Below are positions 33,951-43,747 of a stretch of 64,000 nucleotides of DNA, piece by piece (position 1 is the first letter of the stretch; each line of letters begins with the position of its first letter). The notes beneath the pieces were generated by a model, which did no database searches, had not been told where the DNA came from, and saw nothing but the letters and a program-made list of their open reading frames with translations. The DNA is from Janthinobacterium sp. 61 (GTDB lineage Bacteria; Pseudomonadota; Gammaproteobacteria; Burkholderiales; Burkholderiaceae_D): the NCBI RefSeq assembly GCF_002846335.1, contig NZ_PJMQ01000001.1, positions 2,108,001 to 2,172,000 of the forward strand, given 5' to 3'. The position numbers were made by a program, and so were the translations under genes.

Positions 33951-35735
33951 TTAGCGCCGCTCCGAAGGACGGCGCGGGTCGAGCGCCTCGATGCGCCGGC
34001 CCGAATCGAGCAAGTCCTCGTTCCAGCTGTTGGCGCCCTCGACGATGGTGGGCTTGATCAGCACCACCAGTTCGCGCTTCTGGATCACTTGCCCCGTATT
34101 GCGGAACAAGGCACCCAGCACGGGAATATCGCCCGCGCCCGGCACTTGCGAGCGGTCCGAGGTGGTGGCCTGGCGCATCAGCCCGCCGATGGCGACAATA
34201 CGTCCATCCTGGCTGCGCACCATGCTGTCCATCTCCGAGGTGCTGGAAGCGGCCAGTGGCAATTTCAGCGAACCGGCACTGCCCAGGTCGATTTGCTTGT
34301 TGACGGTCGTCACCTGGCTGACGGACGGGTGCACGTGCAGGATGATGTTGCCCTGTTCGTCGATCTGCGGCGTCACGTCCAGCACCACACCGGAAAAGAA
34401 TGGCTGCAGGGTGACGTTCGGGCTGGAGGTGGTGCCGCCCGTGGTGCCGGTCGACGTCACGGTGGTGCTCACGCCGGTGACGAAGAATTCGTCCGTGCCT
34501 ATTTTCAGCACGGCCTTCTGGTTGTTCATGGTGGCGATGCGCGGGCTCGACAGCACGTGCACGGCGCCCTGCGACTCCAGGAAGGTAATCATGGCGGCAA
34601 AGTTGGCAGTCTGAAAGGCCAGACCGAACATCGAACCGGCCGCTGTGGCCGCAGAGCTCAAGCCAAAACCGCTGCTGGCCGTCAGCCCGTTGCCATTCGT
34701 CATGTTCGGCGGCTGGCCGCCGTTGAACGGCAGCGGCGCCAGGGTGCCGCCCGGCTGGATGAAGCCCGTCGAAATGCGATTCGTGTGGCCGCTCTTGATG
34801 GAGGCAAACGAAGCCCAGTTGATGCCGGTCTGGAAATTATCGTTCAGTTCCACTTCGAGAATCTTGGCTTCCAGGATCACCTGGCGGTCCACCGACAGCT
34901 GCGTCGCCTTCAGGTACAGGTCGACGGCGCGCAATTCCTCTGGCATGCCGCGCACGACGACGACGCCTGACTGCGGGCTGATCACCACCTTGCGGCCGTC
35001 GGCAGTGCCACCGATGATGGCGCCCAGCGACTCTTTCAGTTCGGCCCAAAAATTGCTGTCGGACGTGGTGCTCAGGTTGGAACTGTCCTGCACCACTTGC
35101 TCGCCCGGCTGGCCAGGCTGCTGCTGGTTCTGCTGCGACTGCTGGCCGTTGTTGCCCCCGCTCTGGCCGCTGTTGCTGATGCCGGCATTCGACACCGACG
35201 TCGAGGACACGCGCAAATTCGACGTGCCCTTGCGGTTGCCCGTCAGGTAATTGACCTGAAACATGCGGGTTTGCATGGTGAGGGGCCGTATCGAAATGCG
35301 CGTGCCATCGACCTTGTAATCATAGCCATACATCTCGCGCATGGCGTCAAGCGCCTCGAACAGGGTCACATCTTTCAGGTTGGCGGAAATGCTGCCCTGC
35401 ACATCCGGATGCACGAGCATGTTGTAGCGCGTGCCGTTGACGAGCGAGTGAAAGAACTGGCGTGCCGGAACGTTGTTGAACGCGACATTGAAACGCTCGT
35501 CCAGCACGCCGCGCGCCTTCGGCAACTGCGCGGCCAGCGCGGACGCCGGCGGCAACAGTGCGTTTTCCACCGCAGCCGATTGCGCCGCCGGGCTGGTGGT
35601 GGCCACTGCGCCTGCCACCTGCTCCTTGATTGCATTGTAGGTGTCGCGCTTCACAGGCGCGACGTTGCAGGCACACAAACCCGCTGCAAGTCCCAGGACG
35701 CTTGCCCGCTTGCTTATTTCAAATATCTTACGCAT
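33951..35735 (-). CDS. mshL: MSHA-type secretin MshL
   Basis: A 594-residue outer-membrane secretin lipoprotein. The N-terminus has a signal peptide and lipobox-like LAAGLCAC. A secretin N-domain (FNNVPARQFFHSL) is followed by a Gln/Asn/Gly-rich linker and the C-terminal secretin pore domain, with VHVLSSPRIATMNNQKA and VPGAGDIPVLGALFR. The ATG at 35735 is preferred since AAGGCGGG lies just upstream and it follows the mshK stop by 13 bp; ATG at 35762 would overlap mshK. It forms the outer-membrane channel for the pilus. Confidence 0.92.
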   Translation of the reverse strand: MRKIFEISKRASVLGLAAGLCACNVAPVKRDTYNAIKEQVAGAVATTSPAAQSAAVENALLPPASALAAQLPKARGVLDERFNVAFNNVPARQFFHSLVNGTRYNMLVHPDVQGSISANLKDVTLFEALDAMREMYGYDYKVDGTRISIRPLTMQTRMFQVNYLTGNRKGTSNLRVSSTSVSNAGISNSGQSGGNNGQQSQQNQQQPGQPGEQVVQDSSNLSTTSDSNFWAELKESLGAIIGGTADGRKVVISPQSGVVVVRGMPEELRAVDLYLKATQLSVDRQVILEAKILEVELNDNFQTGINWASFASIKSGHTNRISTGFIQPGGTLAPLPFNGGQPPNMTNGNGLTASSGFGLSSAATAAGSMFGLAFQTANFAAMITFLESQGAVHVLSSPRIATMNNQKAVLKIGTDEFFVTGVSTTVTSTGTTGGTTSSPNVTLQPFFSGVVLDVTPQIDEQGNIILHVHPSVSQVTTVNKQIDLGSAGSLKLPLAASSTSEMDSMVRSQDGRIVAIGGLMRQATTSDRSQVPGAGDIPVLGALFRNTGQVIQKRELVVLIKPTIVEGANSWNEDLLDSGRRIEALDPRRPSERR

Positions 35736-35748
35736 TCCCGCCTTGTGT

Positions 35749-36147
35749 TTATTGGGTGACATGAACCTGTTTCCTTCGTACATGCATTGCATCATTCGCA
35801 TCGACCGTCTTCGGGTACAGCCGCAGCGTTTCCAAGGTCTTGCCGCGCCGCAGCGCCACGCTCGCCTCGTCTATGCTGACGACGACAGCGCCGCCCACCT
35901 TGTCGCCCGCGCGCACGCTGCGGCCATCGATCACGGCCAGGCGCCGTCCGCCAGGCTGATGGGAGATCAACACCGATTGCAGCTGCGGCCGCGCCGCGCG
36001 GGCGGACACGGCACTGCCCTCGACAGGCGCCGCATCGGGCGGTCTGGTCGGATCGACCAGGCCCTGTCCAAAGGCCCATGGCGCCAAGGCCAGCAGCACA
36101 GTACCAACAGCGGCGCAGCGCCTGGCGCGCATCACAGCGCGATCCAT
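35749..36147 (-). CDS. mshK: MSHA biogenesis protein MshK (PilP-like)
   Basis: A 132-residue periplasmic protein with a signal peptide (VGTVLLALAPWAFGQ), the DPTRPP motif common to MshK proteins, and a small beta domain (VLISHQPGGRRLAVIDG and VRAGDKVGGAVVVSID) typical of PilP/GspC-like proteins. It would link the inner-membrane complex to the secretin. A second ATG at 36132 overlaps the mshJ stop (TGATG); the earlier ATG has a GGA element upstream. Confidence 0.85.
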   Translation of the reverse strand: MDRAVMRARRCAAVGTVLLALAPWAFGQGLVDPTRPPDAAPVEGSAVSARAARPQLQSVLISHQPGGRRLAVIDGRSVRAGDKVGGAVVVSIDEASVALRRGKTLETLRLYPKTVDANDAMHVRRKQVHVTQ

Positions 36148-36854
36148 TTCTCGTCCAGGCTGAGCGTGTACAGGGTCAGGCTCAGCGTGGCATTCGGGTA
36201 CTGCTCGACTTGCATATTGACCTTGCCCCAGAACACATGGGCCGGCATGGCCTCCACGGCATCCATATAATTCACCATATCCAGATAATTCCCACGCAAT
36301 ACGATTTCCACACCATGACGGTATAGCAAGGCCGGCGCCTTCGCCGGTTCGGCATCCGCTGGCGACTGCCCGGCAGGCGCGGCCGCAGGTGCGGACGGCG
36401 CCGCCTTGGTGGCGACATGGCCGCCCTGCCCCATGGCGCCGGATGGCAATGTGGCCAGCGACACCAGGCGCAAGTTGGCCTGCTGTTTCAGCAATTGCTG
36501 CAGCATCGGCACGATGCGCTCGGGCGCCACCAGGCCGTTTTGCGTCGCTTGCAGGGATTGCCGCATCTGCTGGACTTCCTGCCTGATCCGTTCGAGCCGG
36601 ATGCGGTCCTGCTGGTTGGGGTCGCCCGCATGCGCTGCCATCCTTTGCGCCATCTCGACATCGATGGCCGCGACGGCCTGCTGACGCTGGGCAATCGTGT
36701 CGGCCAGCGCCTTGCGCCTGGTCAACAGCGGATCGACGAACAGATAAACAACCATGAAAATCAGCAGCCCGGCACTGGCGCCAAAGACCATGATCCGTTC
36801 CCGCACGCTGAGCGCATCAAATTTCAGGGCAAATTGTTGCCATTGCTGTTTCAT
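36132..36854 (-). CDS. mshJ: MSHA biogenesis protein MshJ (PilO/GspM-like)
   Basis: A 240-residue bitopic protein starting MKQQWQQFALKFDALSVRER, with one membrane segment at about residues 24-45, a coiled coil (ADTIAQRQQAVAAIDVEMAQ), an Ala/Pro linker and a ferredoxin-like C-terminal domain. This is the PilO/GspM pattern. The ATG at 36854 overlaps the stop of mshI2 (ATGA). The open frame upstream of it is only the out-of-frame reading of mshI2. Confidence 0.87.
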   Translation of the reverse strand: MKQQWQQFALKFDALSVRERIMVFGASAGLLIFMVVYLFVDPLLTRRKALADTIAQRQQAVAAIDVEMAQRMAAHAGDPNQQDRIRLERIRQEVQQMRQSLQATQNGLVAPERIVPMLQQLLKQQANLRLVSLATLPSGAMGQGGHVATKAAPSAPAAAPAGQSPADAEPAKAPALLYRHGVEIVLRGNYLDMVNYMDAVEAMPAHVFWGKVNMQVEQYPNATLSLTLYTLSLDEKWIAL

Positions 36855-37546
36855 TGCTTGACCGCCCCTGCATCGCTGGCGGGTGCCGCCGACGATTGCA
36901 AACTGAATTCGATAAAGCGCGGCGCCGGTGCCGCCACGGCAGCGGCCGGCGCTGCGCCTGGCAATGCTGGCGCTGAGACGGCGGCCTGGGCAGGAAGCTG
37001 AGCGGTGGCCATGTCCAGGCGCGCGAACGATTTGCCTTGCAACGCCGATTCCCTGGACAGGGCGCTGATGTACTGGGGCAGCAAGTCCGGCTGCACGACG
37101 CGCCCCCGCAAGCCAATTTCCTTGCCGGCGCCGGCGATGCTCGCCCCCGTCAGCCACAAGCCATTGACTCTGGCGCGCGCGAAGGCGCGGAAATAATCGG
37201 CATAGCCCTGTGTATTGCCCAGTTCGCCGCCCTGCAGAATTTGCCCGGCTTCCAGCAAGGCGCCGCGGTCAGCCTCTGCCTGGCCCAGCGCGCCCGCGAT
37301 CAGCGGGTCCTTGCCGGGCACGGGAAACCGCGCGAACACATCCGCCCGCCGCGCCTCGCGTGCATCGAGCACGACCTTGGCGTCGGCCGCCGTCCGCTCC
37401 AGCGCGGCCACCTGGCGCGCGCCGAACCAGACCACTGCCACACTGGCGGCAAGGACCAGACCCAGGCCACGCAGCAAGCCCACCGCCGACATCGCCTGCT
37501 TCTGTTTTTCAAACGCGGGGTTGAACAGATTGATTTGCTGGCTCAC
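36851..37546 (-). CDS. mshI2: PilN-like MSHA protein (MshI2)
   Basis: A 231-residue bitopic protein starting MSQQINLFNPAF, the hallmark start of PilN/MshI2 proteins that dock to the actin-like PilM/MshI. A membrane segment lies at about residues 25-42, a coiled coil follows, and a small periplasmic domain precedes a Pro/Ala-rich tail. It overlaps mshI (ATGA) and mshJ (ATGA), so the inner-membrane complex genes are coupled. Confidence 0.85.
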   Translation of the reverse strand: MSQQINLFNPAFEKQKQAMSAVGLLRGLGLVLAASVAVVWFGARQVAALERTAADAKVVLDAREARRADVFARFPVPGKDPLIAGALGQAEADRGALLEAGQILQGGELGNTQGYADYFRAFARARVNGLWLTGASIAGAGKEIGLRGRVVQPDLLPQYISALSRESALQGKSFARLDMATAQLPAQAAVSAPALPGAAPAAAVAAPAPRFIEFSLQSSAAPASDAGAVKQ

Positions 37547-38487
37547 GCTGGCATCTCCTCCTGCCGCAGGGCCGCACCCAGGGCCAGGAAAAAGCGCGCC
37601 TGGCCGGCAGCGGCCAACAGGTCCGGCACCTTGGAAAAATCAAACAGGGCCGTCAGATCCAGCGCCTCGACCGGCATGTACAAATTGTCTGCCAGGTAAG
37701 CATGCAGGCCGTCGCTGCCGGTCGGCGCCAGAACCAGCCTGGCAACGGAAATAAAATGAAATTGACGGTCGAAATGGTCAAAGGAACGCTGCAGTTCCAG
37801 CGTGATCCTGTCGTAATACTGCTGCCGCTGTGTGTCGCTGGTATCGGCCAGCTGCGCCACGGTCACGTCGATGCGGCGCGCCAGATACAGTTCCCCATCG
37901 AACGTCACGGTCAACAGCCCCCCTTCGTCATCGAAAGACAGCATGGCCAGGCCGCGTCCCGGCGTTTCCATCAAGCCCGCGATATTTCGCTGGGCCATTT
38001 CCGGGATATCGATGACCGACAGGGCGATCTTGCTTTCGCCATACAGCGCCTGGCGCTGGGCCACGGCAGTGTTGCGCGCCGCGACGGCGAACAGCGATTG
38101 CGCGCGTCCCGGCCCGTTCTTGTCGGCGGGAATATCGATGACGTCGACGGTGGCGTCCGCCGCAGGAAAGTCGATCATGTCCTTCAGGCGCCAGCGGACG
38201 GCGGTCTTGAGCTCGTCCGGCGGCACGTTCGGCGCGTCGAGCGTCAGTATCTGATACTCGCCCGCGCCGAGCAAAGTGGTGTTTCGATAAGACTGGGCAT
38301 GCACATCCCGGTTCATTTTTTCCAGGGTCGCCGCCGCCAGCGGCTTGCGTCCGGGATACATGACCGCCGCCTGCACCAGCGGCTTGTCATCCGCGCGCCG
38401 CTTGACCACGGCAGCGCACACGCCTTCCGCTGACAATGATGTCGCCAGCCAACCCTCGTATTTTTTTGCTTTTGCGAATAAACCCAT
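37543..38487 (-). CDS. mshI: MSHA biogenesis protein MshI (PilM-like)
   Basis: A 314-residue cytoplasmic protein of the MshI/PilM-like group, starting MGLFAKAKKYEGWLA. It should form the actin-like cytoplasmic ring component that links the assembly ATPase to the membrane proteins. It is the first gene of the second half of the msh operon, 168 bp after mshQ. That gap is AT-rich and may hold an internal promoter. Confidence 0.87.
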   Translation of the reverse strand: MGLFAKAKKYEGWLATSLSAEGVCAAVVKRRADDKPLVQAAVMYPGRKPLAAATLEKMNRDVHAQSYRNTTLLGAGEYQILTLDAPNVPPDELKTAVRWRLKDMIDFPAADATVDVIDIPADKNGPGRAQSLFAVAARNTAVAQRQALYGESKIALSVIDIPEMAQRNIAGLMETPGRGLAMLSFDDEGGLLTVTFDGELYLARRIDVTVAQLADTSDTQRQQYYDRITLELQRSFDHFDRQFHFISVARLVLAPTGSDGLHAYLADNLYMPVEALDLTALFDFSKVPDLLAAAGQARFFLALGAALRQEEMPA

Positions 38488-38655
38488 GCCACCGATCCAG
38501 ATAATGAAATGCTACGACAGCGGTGCCGTCCGAATGATGCATTCAGTCAATTTTAATTCATAGCAGGTATGAACAGGTTAAAAAAGAAAACATTGGCAAC
38601 ACATTTACAGGAAAACATCACGAATGTCACGACGCGCCGAAAAATCGCATGCCCT

Positions 38656-41600
38656 TCAATACATTTCGCGCATGTACAGCATGAACTCGCTCTTGAACGT
38701 GCCGATGGTTTGGCGCGCCTGTCCCGGCAGGTACGGTATCAGCGACTGTAGCGTAAGCGTGCCTTTTTTCGTCACGGGTGCGGCGGGCTTTGCCATCAGC
38801 ACGCTGCCGGCGCCCTGCTGCAGCAAACCACTGTCGAGCGGCAAGGTGGTCGCGGCAGGCAACTGCGCATCCGTCAGGTTGAGATAATCCTTCAAGATGA
38901 AATTCTTGCGCAGCAGGGCCGTGCAATTGTCCAGCGTGTTGGCGGCATATGCGCTGCCGTTCCAGTATTGCGCGACCAAGGGCACCAGCAGCGCGCGCTT
39001 TTCCGAGCCATACATACTGTTGATGCGCAAGCGGCCATGACGCAGGCGGGTATCGCCGATGGCAACGCTGGCGGCGGGCGCGACCGCCAAGCCATTCACA
39101 CTGGAAATGAGCGCGCCGTCGCTGTCGCTGATACCCACCACCAGCGAAAAATCGTCGTACGGGCCATCCTGGCCGCTGGCCAGTCGGTCAAAGCTGTGCA
39201 GTACCGTGATGCCGGTCGTGCCGCTGGGAATCGCCTGCTGCAGACCAGGCGCGGCGAGCGTAATGCTACCCGCGCCGGCAGTGCCTGCCTGCACCGTGTA
39301 GATGGCGCCGTCGCCGCCAAACTTGATCAGTTCGCCCGCCGACAGGCCGCCGCTGCCTGCCACCACCACTTGCGTGCTGCCGGCGGCATAAGCAGCACCA
39401 TCGGTCGTGTAGGAACGCCCGCTGCGCCCCTGGTTCCACGCAAAGGCGGGCAAGGCTGGCGCCAGGCGGCCGATGGACAGTGCCGCGCCGGCATTGCCCG
39501 CACCCACGCTGACGCTGGCGATTCCGGGATAGGCGCTGCCATAGCGGGCCAGAATCTGGTTGCTCTTGCTTAATGCCGTCGCACCCAGCACGACGCCCAG
39601 TTCGCGCTGACCCATGTAGGTGAAGTCGCCGCAGGCCGCCGTCAGTGCGCCCGTGAGCGCGTAGTGGTCAGGGAAAAAGCGGCCGAAGACGGGCGCCGGG
39701 GTTTGCGCCTGGTTGGCGATATTGCAGCCAAACTTGCCATTCACGGCCGTATTGCTGCTGCTGCCAATGACGCAATCGGCAGGCTGGTCGACGCTGGTGT
39801 AGGCATTGTCGAGCACGGCCTCGGGCAGCATGCGGAAGGTGCCGACATCGCCATAGGTCACGCCGCTGTTGCTGGCCAGGCCGCTGGCCAGCACGGCCTG
39901 CCCCAGCGGAAACGGGCTGGCATTGGATGTCGACGCGAGGCGGTTGGAGTAGTCGGTGACACTGAGGAAACCGGTGATTTTCTGGCCTGCCGCGGTATTG
40001 TCGACCAGCGGCGTGCCGTTATAGCCGGCGACAGCCGCTGCGCTCAAGGTAAACTGGGCGCCCGCCGCCAGGCTGGGCGTGCCGCTCAGGCCGCTGTTGC
40101 TCATGTTGGAACTGAGCGTGAACTGCTGTGGCCGCACCGCGAAATTGTCGGTTGAACATCCCACATTGGCCGTGCCGCACACGGCCGCGGTGCAAGTCAC
40201 GCGCACACGCACATCGCGGTAAGCGCTGTACTTGGGCGCCACGGCGCTGATGGCGCTGGCCGGGATGATCACATTGGCACTCGAATAGCCGCCCGTGAAT
40301 GCCACCAGGCCCAGCGGAATGACCGCCGTCTGGGTCAGCGGGCAGTTATTCGCCCCCAGCGCGACGCCGGTGGCGGTATTGACCAGCAAATCCACCGTGG
40401 CCGCGCCGGCGAAATTCGTTTCCAGGCTGGCATCGGTTTTCAGTTTCACCAGGTCGAGCTTGAAGGCCGTGTCGGCCAGCTTGGTATTGAGGCGCGCATA
40501 GCTGATACTGCTGGTGCTGGGCACGCAACGGGGCGAGGTCGCCTCGCAGGCGTTGAAGCGCGCCACCGCGCACGCCTTGATCACCAGCGACTGGTCTTCC
40601 TGCTCCGTGAACTGCCCATCCGTCACATTGACGCTGACGGTGGCTGCCGTGCCGCTGCTCAGGCCAAACACGGCCTGGTACTCGCCGTTGAACAGATAGG
40701 TCGCCACGCCGTCGTTCAGCGCGCCATTGGAAAGCACGCCATAGCCCGAGATCAGGGCCCAGTCGCCGATGCCGTTCGAGGTACTCAGCTGGATTTGCGT
40801 GGTGTTGTTGGGCATCACAATATTGTTGTGATTGACGTCATGCGCCGTGACCGTGAGCGTGCTTTGCTGGCAGGTCAGGCCGGTACCCGTATTCGTCACC
40901 GCGTAATGGTTCAGGCAGCCCGCCTGGCTCAGGTTCTGGTCGCGCTGCACCAGCGCCAGGCCGCCTTCATAGTTATAGGCACGCAATTCGTCGATCGCGC
41001 CATCGGTGGAATTGCCGCTGCCGTTCTGCCCCGTAAATGCGCTGCGGTTGTCGCCGACAAACAGGGACCCGATGCGCGGCGACACTACCGCCGCCGTGGT
41101 AAACGCCGACTCCTTTTGCAGCACGCCATCGACATAGATACGCAAGTGGTCGCTATTGGACGCCGCCAGCGCATTGAAGCTCCAGCTCACGGCGATATGC
41201 TTCCAGGTGCCGGCGGGCACGCTATTGGCAGCCGTTTCCACTATGCGCTGGTTGCCCAGGCTGTCCGTGACGACGAAGCGCAAGGCGCCCGTGCTGCGCC
41301 GCACGAGAAAAAACCATTCGTTGTTCAGCTGGGTGGCGTCGAGCAGTTGCGCATCGCGCGCGCCGCTGCCCGACCAGGCCGTGTTGGCCTTGTACCAGAA
41401 CGTGATGGTGCCGGCACCGCCCATACTGCCGGGCACGGAAAGGCCGCTGTCGACCGCATCGATGGCGGAGGTGCTGGTGTTGAGGGGGAAACTGGCGGCA
41501 CGGCAGACGCGACCGGCAGCTATCGTCTGCGCGCCACCCAGCACCGTGCCATCACGACCGTTGCCGCTGGTATCGCTGACTTGCGCCGGCGTATTGTTCC

Positions 41601-42375
41601 AGCTGGGCTGCTCCATGCGGTACTCGAGCACCGGACGGGGAATGTAGAACTTGATCGCCGAGTTCGTCACCGGAAACCCTGTTTGCGGTGTGTCGTAATC
41701 GTTGCTGTCCGCCTGCCAGCCTATCTGCCCCAGCTTGGCGGACGGCCCCGCCACGGCGGCGCCATACTGGTAAACGAATTCACCGTTTTCCTGCAAGATC
41801 AATTGCAGCGTGTAGGAGCCCGTGGGATTGGCGCCCGTGGTCCATTCCGGCACATTATTCCAGGTCACAACGAAGCTGCGGTATGGCGCCGTGCCGATGG
41901 TGGCGTAACTGACATAGCAGGTGGTGCGGCTGGCGCAGGCGGTATTGTAGGTGGGCAGTTCCAGTTTCGAGGTGGGATCGAGATCGTTGCCATAGATGCG
42001 CATGGTGTAATTCAAGCTGCTGTCCGGATACGGCAGCGTCTGGACCGGGCTGCCATAGCCGCAGGTGACATTGTTATTGAATTGCACCCGGCCATTCGTC
42101 ATCACGCGCAAGGTGGTGAAGGCCACGCCCGAATACATGAAGCTGAAACCGATAGGCAAGGCATCACTGAGCGTATCGTCGAGAATGGGCGGCGAGGTAC
42201 CGCAGCCGGCAGAGCCGTTAAATCGGTAGGGCGTGGTGTTATAGCCGAGCTTGGCATGATTGCTGGCTTCGATCCAGCTGTAGGCAAAACTGGTGTTGGC
42301 GTAGGTTGCCGCCTGGGCTGGCGCGCAAGCAAGCAGGGCCACGACGGCTATCCATAAGGCGATGATTGCCTGCAT
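38656..42375 (-). CDS. mshQ: Large MshQ-type adhesin-like protein
   Basis: A 1239-residue exported protein with a signal peptide (ALLACAPAQA). The first about 250 residues form a beta-rich domain found in MshQ proteins. A concanavalin A/LamG-like domain lies at about residues 265-480 (for example WKHIAVSWSF and LRIYVDGVLQKES), and the C-terminal half is a DUF6701-like region to the end. AAGGAG stands four bases before the ATG. In MSHA loci this gene closes the minor pilin set; it probably forms or carries the adhesive tip. Role and ligand are inferred. Confidence 0.85.
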   Translation of the reverse strand: MQAIIALWIAVVALLACAPAQAATYANTSFAYSWIEASNHAKLGYNTTPYRFNGSAGCGTSPPILDDTLSDALPIGFSFMYSGVAFTTLRVMTNGRVQFNNNVTCGYGSPVQTLPYPDSSLNYTMRIYGNDLDPTSKLELPTYNTACASRTTCYVSYATIGTAPYRSFVVTWNNVPEWTTGANPTGSYTLQLILQENGEFVYQYGAAVAGPSAKLGQIGWQADSNDYDTPQTGFPVTNSAIKFYIPRPVLEYRMEQPSWNNTPAQVSDTSGNGRDGTVLGGAQTIAAGRVCRAASFPLNTSTSAIDAVDSGLSVPGSMGGAGTITFWYKANTAWSGSGARDAQLLDATQLNNEWFFLVRRSTGALRFVVTDSLGNQRIVETAANSVPAGTWKHIAVSWSFNALAASNSDHLRIYVDGVLQKESAFTTAAVVSPRIGSLFVGDNRSAFTGQNGSGNSTDGAIDELRAYNYEGGLALVQRDQNLSQAGCLNHYAVTNTGTGLTCQQSTLTVTAHDVNHNNIVMPNNTTQIQLSTSNGIGDWALISGYGVLSNGALNDGVATYLFNGEYQAVFGLSSGTAATVSVNVTDGQFTEQEDQSLVIKACAVARFNACEATSPRCVPSTSSISYARLNTKLADTAFKLDLVKLKTDASLETNFAGAATVDLLVNTATGVALGANNCPLTQTAVIPLGLVAFTGGYSSANVIIPASAISAVAPKYSAYRDVRVRVTCTAAVCGTANVGCSTDNFAVRPQQFTLSSNMSNSGLSGTPSLAAGAQFTLSAAAVAGYNGTPLVDNTAAGQKITGFLSVTDYSNRLASTSNASPFPLGQAVLASGLASNSGVTYGDVGTFRMLPEAVLDNAYTSVDQPADCVIGSSSNTAVNGKFGCNIANQAQTPAPVFGRFFPDHYALTGALTAACGDFTYMGQRELGVVLGATALSKSNQILARYGSAYPGIASVSVGAGNAGAALSIGRLAPALPAFAWNQGRSGRSYTTDGAAYAAGSTQVVVAGSGGLSAGELIKFGGDGAIYTVQAGTAGAGSITLAAPGLQQAIPSGTTGITVLHSFDRLASGQDGPYDDFSLVVGISDSDGALISSVNGLAVAPAASVAIGDTRLRHGRLRINSMYGSEKRALLVPLVAQYWNGSAYAANTLDNCTALLRKNFILKDYLNLTDAQLPAATTLPLDSGLLQQGAGSVLMAKPAAPVTKKGTLTLQSLIPYLPGQARQTIGTFKSEFMLYMREMY

Positions 42376-42398
42376 ATTACTCCTTTAACGTGCCGTGT

Positions 42399-42848
42399 TT
42401 AAAACTCCGCCTGCACGACGCGCTGCACATAATCGGGATTGTTGGTGGCGTTGGCAGTGGCGCAAACGCTGCCCACCGGCTGGTTGCAGGCGGTCGCAAT
42501 CACTTGAAAACGGGGCAGTGCTCCCGCCGCCTGCGTGCAGCGCACGGTGACGCTGAAACCGCTCAGCGTGCCATTCGCGGGCAAGGCAAAACTGTTACTT
42601 GGCTCGCAAATGCCATTGATGCGCTGCTGGTACACGCCCCACTCCATGCCGGCCCGTGCCGCCTGGTAGGCGCGCGCGCCCTGCACGTCCAGCGCCGACT
42701 CGGCGTGCTGCATGGTCGAGATGGAAACTAGCGCCACGCCCAAGGCGGACAGCACCACCAGCAGGAAGATGGCGGTGATGATGCTGAAGCCGCGCGCCGG
42801 GCGGCATGGGCGCCGTCCACGCGGCATGGGGTAAATGGCTATTCTCAT
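42399..42848 (-). CDS. mshP: MSHA minor pilin-like protein MshP
   Basis: A 149-residue prepilin-like protein. A basic leader is followed by GFSIITAIFLLVVLSALG. Glu at +5 of the canonical prepilin is replaced by Thr, as in tip-type minor pilins such as GspK and PilX-like proteins. Two Cys pairs may form disulphides. Its ATG overlaps the mshO stop (ATGA), and mshQ follows after a 23-bp gap. Confidence 0.85.
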   Translation of the reverse strand: MRIAIYPMPRGRRPCRPARGFSIITAIFLLVVLSALGVALVSISTMQHAESALDVQGARAYQAARAGMEWGVYQQRINGICEPSNSFALPANGTLSGFSVTVRCTQAAGALPRFQVIATACNQPVGSVCATANATNNPDYVQRVVQAEF

Positions 42849-43747
42849 GGCGAATTATTGACCTGTGCCTGTTGCACCAGCGTGATCTGGCCCGCGTTGC
42901 CGCCGGACGTGCCCAGGGTCAGGCTGACACTGACCAGGCCCCGCTGCAGGTTGGGTAGCGTAGCGAAAGAAAAACCGCAAGCGGCGACCTGCGTCGCCAT
43001 CAGTGCTGCCGACGGCGCGCCGTTGAGCGGCAGGCCAACGGTACTCTCCGGCTGGGCCACCTGGATCGTATAGCCGGCATAGCGCGTCAGCGTGCCCGTG
43101 CCGTTCGCATTCGGCGCGCAATGATAAGTCACGGCCGTACTCACCACCTGGAAACGATAACTGAGCGAAGGCATGGATGGTGTTTGCTCGACAAAGGGGT
43201 TCTTGGCCAGCGTGACATTGGTGCCGCTGATGGATGCGACCTGGGCGCGGTTGCACTGCCCACTGCAGTCATAGGCATTCACGGGAGGCTGGTCACCCAG
43301 ATTGTTGACGACGATAAAGTCGCCGGGCACGATGGCTTGCATGCCGGACGGCGCGGCGCCAACGATGGTAAAGACGTTCGCAGTGCTCATCGGCGTGAGG
43401 GGATCGAAGGCAAGCACATTGCCCGGCACTAAGTTAGGATTATCGTCTTCCGACAGATAGCGTCCACCCGCCTTGGTCAGCAGCAGCTCCAGATAACTGC
43501 CGCTGCTATTGCTCGTCACGCGCACGCTGTTGGGCAGCGCCAGGCGCACGTCGCGCGTGATGCGCCGCGATGCCGTATCGGCCGCGTCGGCCAGTTCGGC
43601 GCGGGCGGTCACATCCAGATAGCTTTGCACGGGGGCACGGATGAACACCGTCACCATGCCAGCGACGATGGCCGTGATGATGATGACCACGATCAGTTCG
43701 ATCAAGGTAAAGCCACGCGCGCGGCGCAGAGGGAAATAAGTGTTCAT
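42845..43747 (-). CDS. mshO: MSHA minor pilin MshO
   Basis: A 300-residue prepilin with the type IV cleavage motif RGFTLIELIVVII and Glu +5. The globular part is beta-rich with Cys pairs (AYDCSGQCN). It overlaps mshD and mshP by ATGA junctions, so the minor pilins are translated together. Its size and position fit MshO. Confidence 0.9.
   Translation of the reverse strand: MNTYFPLRRARGFTLIELIVVIIITAIVAGMVTVFIRAPVQSYLDVTARAELADAADTASRRITRDVRLALPNSVRVTSNSSGSYLELLLTKAGGRYLSEDDNPNLVPGNVLAFDPLTPMSTANVFTIVGAAPSGMQAIVPGDFIVVNNLGDQPPVNAYDCSGQCNRAQVASISGTNVTLAKNPFVEQTPSMPSLSYRFQVVSTAVTYHCAPNANGTGTLTRYAGYTIQVAQPESTVGLPLNGAPSAALMATQVAACGFSFATLPNLQRGLVSVSLTLGTSGGNAGQITLVQQAQVNNSP

Noticed and set aside
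36855..37157. 100-residue N-terminal extension of MshJ
   Set aside because: It lies inside mshI2 out of frame; MKQQ at 36854 overlaps the mshI2 stop as ATGA and gives a normal MshJ N-terminus.
40795..42357. 520-codon open frame on the plus strand opposite mshQ
   Set aside because: No recognisable domain, shadow-like composition, and mshQ on the other strand has a signal peptide, LamG-like domain and good ribosome site.
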